Of a stretch of 64,000 nucleotides of DNA, positions 58,395 to 64,000 are shown in pieces (the stretch's first letter is position 1; every line of letters begins with the position of its first letter). The DNA is taken from the NCBI GenBank assembly GCA_035236585.1, contig CP141136.1, forward strand, positions 56,189,136-56,253,135, written 5' to 3'. A model generated the notes under the pieces. It searched no databases and was not told the origin of the DNA. It saw only the letters and a list, made by a program, of their open reading frames with translations. The translations under genes were made by a program, and so were the position numbers. Source of the DNA: Warburgia ugandensis. Lineage: Eukaryota > Streptophyta > Magnoliopsida > Canellales > Canellaceae.

Positions 58395-58418
58395 TTTTTG
58401 GCGTCATTGTCAAGGGAC
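58395..58418 (+). other. Athila primer-binding site
   Basis: TTTTTGGCGTCATTGTCAAG starts 2 bp after the LTR. Intact Athila elements have TGGCGCCGTTGCCGGGGA, complementary to Asp-tRNA. The changes here are mostly C-to-T or G-to-A, as after methylation-linked deamination. Confidence 0.8.
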
Positions 58419-58734
58419 TTACAAAGGAGTTTTTATAAAATTTAATTAAAATCCAAAAAAATCTAAAATAAAAAAATAAAAAAAATAAAAAATAATAGGA
58501 ATTACATTTTAGGTGCATTTTTTGAATTTTTTTAGTGCATAACCACCTAATTTCCTAAAACTAGTACTTATTTCTAATTTTCTTTTCCAGGAAACCAAAC
58601 AAGTGGAGAAAATTGGCAAGAAAATCTTCATCAACATGAAAATTTTCCTGCTTTCCTAGATTAGGATTTTTTTTTTTTTTTTTCCTTTTGAGTGAAGCTT
58701 GTAAATTTCAATTTTCATTTTAAAGGGTTGTAAT

Positions 58735-59098
58735 TGTAACGACCTGAGGGCCCCACACACAACCATATTGTCTGCTCTGGAGGCTGGGGCCAAAAGGCAC
58801 GGTCCCTGAGGGGAAAACAAAAGGTTAGCCTTGGCTGATGAGGGCAGGCTAATGAGGGCAGGCCAAAAGGTGTGGTCGTTGAGGCTAGCAGGCTTCTAAG
58901 CAAGGTGAGGCGCTGAGAGTAGTCCCACATCACTAAGGGGAAAGTAACTGGGCTGTTGATAAAGGTCCAGAAGACTTTCCATACAACCAGGCTTTTTCCC
59001 CACAGGGGAAGAACAAAAATGTGCGGGGGATGGGTGTTATGGGCCCTAGTCTCCAGAGTGGACAATATGGTTGTATGTGGGGCCCTTAGGTTGTTACA
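58735..59098. mobile_element. Inverted TRIM LTR pair with 5-bp TSD
   Basis: Starts TGTAACGACCTGAGGGCCCC and ends GGGGCCCTTAGGTTGTTACA, inverted copies of each other. The right part (from about 58823) is a plus-oriented LTR of TRIM type, with the 'AGTCCCACATCA' and 'GACAATATGGTTGT' blocks. The left ~88 bp are the 3' end of the same LTR in minus orientation. GTAAT flanks it at 58730-58734 and 59099-59103 (5/5). LTR 3' ends face outward at both termini, as in the dimer at 1687-2687. There is no coding capacity. Confidence 0.75.
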
Positions 59099-59899
59099 GT
59101 AATAATACAGGGAGTGTGGGATAAGGTGGCCCACACTTGATCTTCATCAGAAATCCCATTGTAAGTCTTCTCACTCATTTAAATTCCTAGATTAGGGTTT
59201 GCATTTAGAGTAAATTTGCATTGTTTGGTGGTATAAATCATATAGAAAGCATCCTCTTATAATGGTTGCATTTTTAGGATTTTGCATTAGTTTATCACTC
59301 TTATTTGCATCTTAGGACACGGTTAATGCTTTAAGGTGATATATATGCTGATCGAACTGCCATGGAGTGTGGAATTAATTAGTAAGGGCACCCTACCCCC
59401 ATAAGATCAAGGGTGAATTTCATCACCACTCCTTAGCCCACCTAGGATAATCACCTCAAGCGCGCTACCCTACCCTTCAATTCAAATTAAAATCAATTAG
59501 AAGAGACCTATAGGGCCATCACATGCTCGTAGGACCCTCTTACTAAGACTCGATTTATTGTCACTCAAGTGGCTTTTGAGCACTGTGGTTATTGAGGGTT
59601 GTCTAATAGAGCCTCGCTCTTCCCTCACCTCCTGTTGACGTTTGTGAGGTCTAAATGCCTCCTTACATGATGGTTGTATTACTTACCTTGTAAAAGAACC
59701 TAACTGGTAAGCAATAATCAAGTCTAAAGGAGAGGAGGAGCACTAGATTAGGCTAATTAAAAGCAGTGTCCCCACACATATTCAAGAAAATCAATATATT
59801 GCTTATTAGCCTAAGGTGTTTGACTGTGTCTTTTTGCTTGCATCACATAGAGTTAGAGTTGGCATTTAGAGTAGGACATTTTAGATTAGGAATAGTTCA

Positions 59900-61210
59900 T
59901 GCAAGGGCATTGATCTCAGAACCCTGAGCTACTACCGTTAAACCCAGAGATTCAACGCCTCCAAAACCAAGGGGAAAGAAACATAGTTCCTATCCCTATG
60001 GCTGAACCACTACCAAAGATTGAGCGCAAGACTATTAGAGATTTTTATGGCCGCTCCAACTTAATACTCCATCTTGCAGAGCATTACCTCCAACTAATGC
60101 TGACCAATTTGAGTTAAAGCTGGGAGTAATTCAGTTACTCCCTACTTTTTATGGTTGAGATTGAGAAGACCTGTACCTACATATTAATGAGTTCCTTGAT
60201 ATTTGTGCCACATTTAGGTTCTGAAATATTTCGGATGATTCAATTAGGCTGAGGTTATTCCCATTCTCACTTAAGGACAAAGCCAAGTCATGGCTTAATT
60301 CCTTGGAGGTAGGTTCTATACATACATGGGACCAATTGTCTAAGAAGTTCCTGAACAAGTTCTTCTCCGTTCACAAAACAAATGCCCTATGTTGTGAAAT
60401 TATAAATTTCCAACAAAGGGATGATGAACAATACTATGAATGTTGGGAATAGTGGATTGAATTGTGCAAAAATGCCCTCACCATGGATTTGAGAAATGGC
60501 AGCAAGTTTAATACTTCTATGAGGCATTAACACCTCAAAATAGGCAAATGATAGATGCAGCGAGTGGAGGGACCCTCATGTTAAAAGATGAAAGTGAGGC
60601 ATGGGAATTCTTTCAATCTGTAGCTAATAATTCTCAGTAATGGGATTATTCTAGTAGGAGAGAAAGAACTAACCAGCCTACTAAGAAAGGAGGTATCTAT
60701 GAGATAGGAGCACATATTGATCTATTAGATAAGCTCAACTCTGTCTCTAAAAAATTAGATGGAAGAATGGACAAGCTTGAAACTATGTTTCAATCTTTCA
60801 TGGTTGTTACATTATCTCAAAAACCTCCACAAGAGGTATGCGCTACTTGTTCTAGTCCAGCCCATTTAACCTCAGCGTGTCCATCTAATAAAGTATTCCT
60901 TGAATATCTTGTAGACCAAGCGAATGCATTGAATGCATATCGCCAACCTAGTGACAACCCATATTCTAAGACCTACAACCCTGGATGGGCTAAGCATCCC
61001 TATTTATCTTGGTCGAAGAATAACCACAAAGGGGGGCCATTTGTAAATCCCCTAGTCCAAAACTTTCCTCTTAGAACTACAGTTCCTCATCAGCTACCTA
61101 GTTTTCAACAACCTCTACAACAAAATAAACCATATTCAGAGGAAAACATCCACACCTTGATGGAACAATTTGCAAAAGATAACAATTACACTAAAAAGGC
61201 CTTACACTAA
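59900..61210 (+). pseudogene. Athila gag, with stops
   Basis: Broken plus-strand frames read 'FELKLGVIQLLPTFYG', 'EDLYLHINEFLDICATFRF', 'IRLRLFPFSLKDKAKSWLNS', 'TWDQLSKKFLNKFFS' and 'IINFQQRDDEQYYECWE', the retrotransposon gag domain of Athila elements. The open 3' piece (60767-61210) has a zinc knuckle, CATCSSPAHLTSAC (C-x2-C-x4-H-x4-C), and a Gln/Pro-rich tail. At least five in-frame stops lie upstream of it. Confidence 0.85.
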
Positions 61211-61540
61211 TTGCAAAATGATAGTAGACATTGAGCCAATGTCAACTCTCAAGCCATAGCTAAGCTAGAGGTGCAAATAAGCCAATTGTGTACTGAATTA
61301 CATAATAGAGGAAAGGGTCAGTTTCCTAGTCAACCCATCCCTAACCCTAAGGGTCAATTTGAGATAGGGTCCATTTCTCAAAATCATAACCCTCATGAGT
61401 ATGCCAAGTCAATAATCACCCTTAGGAACGGTCATTAAATCGATAACAAAGAAGGGCAGGCTAAGGAAACTATAGAGGAAAAAGAGGCAATAAAAATACA
61501 GGAAAAAGAGAAAAGATAGAACAATTCTGTCGAACCTATA

Positions 61541-62428
61541 GTGGAGGCACCCTATGTGCCTAAAGCCCCTTTTCCCCAATTACTGAATAAAGCTAGGAAG
61601 GGATCAAACTTTAATGAGTTAATGAAAGTATTTAAATATGTACAAATCAATATACCCTTGCTCAATGCAATTAAAGACATCCTTGCTTATGCCAAATTCT
61701 TAAAAGAGCTCTGCACAACAAAGCGAAAGCTTAATGTGCAAAAGAAAGCCTTCTTCACTGAACAAGTGAGCTCTTTGATTCAACACAAGACCCCACCAAA
61801 GTTTAGAGACTCAGGATGTCCTACAATCACTTGCGTCATTGGAGATCATGTCATAGATAGGGCACTTCTTGACTTAGGGACTAGTGTTAACTTGTTGCCA
61901 TACTCTGTCTATGAGCAACTAAAACTCGGTGAGTTGAAACCAACCACTACCACGTTGCAATTAGCTAATAGATCTATCAAGATATCTCATGGTTTGGTTG
62001 AAGATGTCTTGATACAGGTGGATAAGTTTTATTACCCTGTTGATTTCATTGTGCTAGACACCCAACCTGTATCAAATCCTAGTAGTCAAATCCTAGTCAT
62101 CCTTGGACACCCATTCTTGGTAATGTCCAACGCCATTATTAACTATAGGAATGGTGTAATGAAACTCTCATTTGGCAACATGAAGGTTAAGCTTAATGTC
62201 TTTAATGCCGATCAACAACATTTAGACCTCGATGATCCCTCTGATGTCAACTTGATAGAGAGTTTAATTAATGAGATTCAGTGGCCATTGTCCATCTTAG
62301 ACCCACTAGAGGCTTGTCTGATGCACTTTAATGGAGAATTTGACATAGACAAGACCATTGAGGAGGTAAACAATCTTTTAGATGTTGCACCACTCATGGA
62401 TACCTCTAAGTGGGGTCCTTATGTGTAA
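61541..62428 (+). pseudogene. Athila aspartic protease region of pol (open 295-codon piece)
   Basis: This is the longest open reading frame in the window. The start includes 'APFPQLLNKARKGSNF' and 'VQINIPLLNAIKDILAYAKF', typical of the gag-pol linker in Athila, then 'KFRDSGCPTITCVIGDHVID' and 'RALLDLGTSVNLLPYSVYEQ', the retropepsin active site (D-L-G-A/T-S is the Athila form of D-S/T-G). 'VILGHPFLVMSNAIINYRNG' matches the I-L-G-R-P-F-L block, with His for Arg. It stops at 62428, about 300 bp before the next open RT piece, so pol as a whole is broken. The residual openness suggests a relatively young insertion. Confidence 0.85.
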
Positions 62429-62740
62429 CCACTCCCACCGTCTAAATTTGTTCCCATACCCTCAATAGAGCAACCACCGTCTCTAGACCTAAAATCCTTG
62501 CCTGATAACTTGAAATATACATACCTAGGCCCAGAGGAAACCTTACCTATAATAATAGCATCAGACTTAGACAAAGAATAGGAAGGTAAGCTTTTAGATA
62601 TTCTTAAGGAACATAAAACTGCTCTAAGGTGGACAATAACAGACTTAAAAGGGATAAGTCCAGCCTTATGCATGCATAGGATACATCTAGAAGAAAATGC
62701 AAAGCCTTCTCGGAAAACTCAAAGGTGACTAAACCTCCAC

Positions 62741-63500
62741 ATGAAGGATTTAGTTAAGGATGAAGTCCTCAAGCTCTTAGATGTTGGCGTCATATACCCT
62801 ATCTCTGATAGTACTTGGGTCAGCCTCGTTTGGGTTGTACCTAAGAAATCTGGCGTCACCGTAGTAAAAAATGAGGATAACAAGCTAGTCCCCACCCGCA
62901 TGACCACTAGGTGGAGAGTTTGTATTGACTATCGAAAGTTGAACGCAATCACGAGGAAAGATCATTTTCCTCTACCTTTCATTGACCAAATGCTAGAGAG
63001 GTTAGCCGAACATAGCTATTACTATTTTCTGGATGGATATTCTAGTTATAAACAAATTCCTATAGCACCAGAAGATCAGGAGACGACCACCTTCACCTGC
63101 CCTTTTGGAACCTTTGCCTACAAACGTATGCCTTTTGGGCTTTGTAACCATCCAGCTACATTTCAAAGGTGTATGTTGAGCATTTTCTCAGACATGGTAG
63201 AGAGATTCCTTGAGGTGTTTATGGATGACTTCTCAATATTTGGGTTATCATTTGATGAGTGCCTGCACCACTTGAAATTAGTCCTTGTAAGGTGTTAGGA
63301 GAAGAATTTGGTCTTAAATTGAGAAAAATGCCAGTTTATGGTACGAAGTGAGATAGTATTAGGCCACATAATATCACCCAATGGGATAGAAGTTGATAAG
63401 GCAAAAGTGGATTTAATAGCCAACCTTCCTCCACCAAGGACGGTAAAAGAAATTCGCTCTTTTTTAGGACATGCTGGCTTTTACAGATGATTCATCAAAG
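62741..63500 (+). pseudogene. Athila reverse transcriptase
   Basis: The open piece 62741-63298 reads 'VKDEVLKLLDVGVIYPISDS', 'WVSLVWVVPKKSGVTVVKNE', 'WRVCIDYRKLNAITRKDHFP', 'LPFIDQMLERLAEHSYYYFL', 'MPFGLCNHPATFQRCMLSIF' and 'VFMDDFSIFG'. The catalytic F-M-D-D form is normal for this group. 'ATFQRCM' is a family signature. The frame stops near 63298, resuming as 'CQFMVRSEIVLGHIISPNGI' and 'VKEIRSFLGHAGFYR*FIKD'. Intact residues in the palm contrast with scattered stops. Confidence 0.88.
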
Positions 63501-64000
63501 ATTTTAGTAAAATTACCAAGCCCCTATATAATTTACTTACAAAGGAGGCCACTTTTGACTTTGATGAGGACTGTAAGAAGGCATTTGAGTGACTCAAGGC
63601 TGAATTGACTTCTGTCCCTATTATTCGACCACCAGATTGGAATGCACCATACGAAATAATGTGTGATGAGTCGGATTATGCCATTGGAGTTGTTTTGGGG
63701 CAGCACATTCATAAACTTCCCCATGTGATATATTGCGCTAGTAAAACACTAAATGATGCGCAACTCAACTATTCCACTACTGAGAAAGAGTTGTTAGCTA
63801 TAGTGTTTGCTCTGGATAAGTTTAGATCTTACCTGTTAGGGTCTAAAGTTATAGTATACTCGGATCATGCGGCTTTAAAGTACCTCCTTTCTAAAAAGGA
63901 TGCAAAACCTAGAATGATTCATTGGATACTACTGCTACAAGAGTTTGACTTAGAAATTAAGGAAAAGAAAGGTTCAAAAAATGTGGTAGTAGATCTCTTA
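63500..64000 (+). pseudogene. Athila RNase H, cut by window end
   Basis: Reads 'KPLYNLLTKEATFDFDEDCK', then after a stop '[20 protein letters not shown]', '[20 protein letters not shown]', '[20 protein letters not shown]' and '[20 protein letters not shown]', and finally '[18 protein letters not shown]' at the last base. D-x-S-D-Y-A-x-G, T-T-E-K-E-L-L-A and S-D-H-A-A-L-K-Y are the Ty3/gypsy RNase H hallmarks. The integrase should follow beyond the window. Confidence 0.87.

Larger units (their letters stand above)
56564..64000 (+). mobile_element. Athila-type Ty3/gypsy retrotransposon, truncated by window end
   Basis: 5' LTR 56564-58392, an Asp-tRNA-type PBS next to it (TTTTTGGCGTCATTGTCAAG), a leader containing an inverted TRIM pair (58735-59098), gag (about 59900-61210), protease (61541-62428), RT (62741-63500) and RNase H running off at 64000. 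The gypsy order (protease-RT-RNase H before integrase) and the PBS type define the Athila group. Stops break gag and pol, so it is non-autonomous. The integrase and 3' LTR must lie beyond the window. Confidence 0.9.

Noticed and set aside
58735-59098. A MITE of a cut-and-paste superfamily
   Set aside because: The inverted ends could suggest this, but the 5-bp TSD, the TG..CA ends and the similarity to TRIM LTRs with a Met-tRNA primer site fit LTR retroelements better.

Overview
The window is nuclear DNA of a flowering plant. It is AT-rich, built mostly of nested plant transposable elements (RTE and L1 LINEs, Ty1/copia and Ty3/gypsy-Athila elements, a CACTA element, an Au-type SINE and TRIMs), and carries one host gene that I can reconstruct: a ten-exon plant shugoshin. 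The species cannot be fixed from the sequence. The repeat content suits a medium-to-large angiosperm genome.

Layout, left to right. 0.2-4.6 kb: a decayed RTE-type LINE on the minus strand, interrupted by a 1-kb palindromic TRIM dimer with its own target-site duplication. 4.6-6.8 kb: gene-free, with one copy of an unidentified dispersed repeat. 6.9-15.2 kb: a non-autonomous CACTA element inserted in a microsatellite, with subterminal repeats on both arms, a SINE with a perfect 14-bp target duplication, and several tandem arrays inside it. 15.2-23.3 kb: the shugoshin gene (minus strand) and its flanks. Its large fifth intron holds an L1 LINE fragment and a second RTE LINE. 23.8-33.4 kb: a decayed copia element (plus strand) with both LTRs, split inside its RNase H region by a 3.2-kb solo LTR. 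33.4-39.2 kb: gene-free, with the second copy of the dispersed repeat. 39.2-48.2 kb: a minus-strand copia array (LTR-internal-LTR-partial internal), with a 2.2-kb Athila solo LTR inserted between its protease and integrase regions. 48.2-48.9 kb: a LINE scrap and a TAA microsatellite. 48.9-52.4 kb: a second large solo LTR related to the one at 29.6 kb. 52.4-56.6 kb: no identified gene. 56.6 kb to the end: an Athila element (plus strand) with 5' LTR, PBS, gag, protease, reverse transcriptase and part of RNase H, cut by the window edge. An inverted TRIM LTR pair sits in its leader.

The shugoshin reading frame stays open across ten exons (334 codons plus stop) with GT-AG junctions throughout, so it looks functional despite about 3 kb of LINE sequence in one intron. 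All TE coding regions carry stops or frameshifts and look dead. The most unusual signal is the pair of palindromic TRIM-derived elements (1687-2687 and 58735-59098). Each has LTR 3' ends facing outward at both termini and each is flanked by a perfect 5-bp target-site duplication, as if the inverted form had been integrated as a unit.
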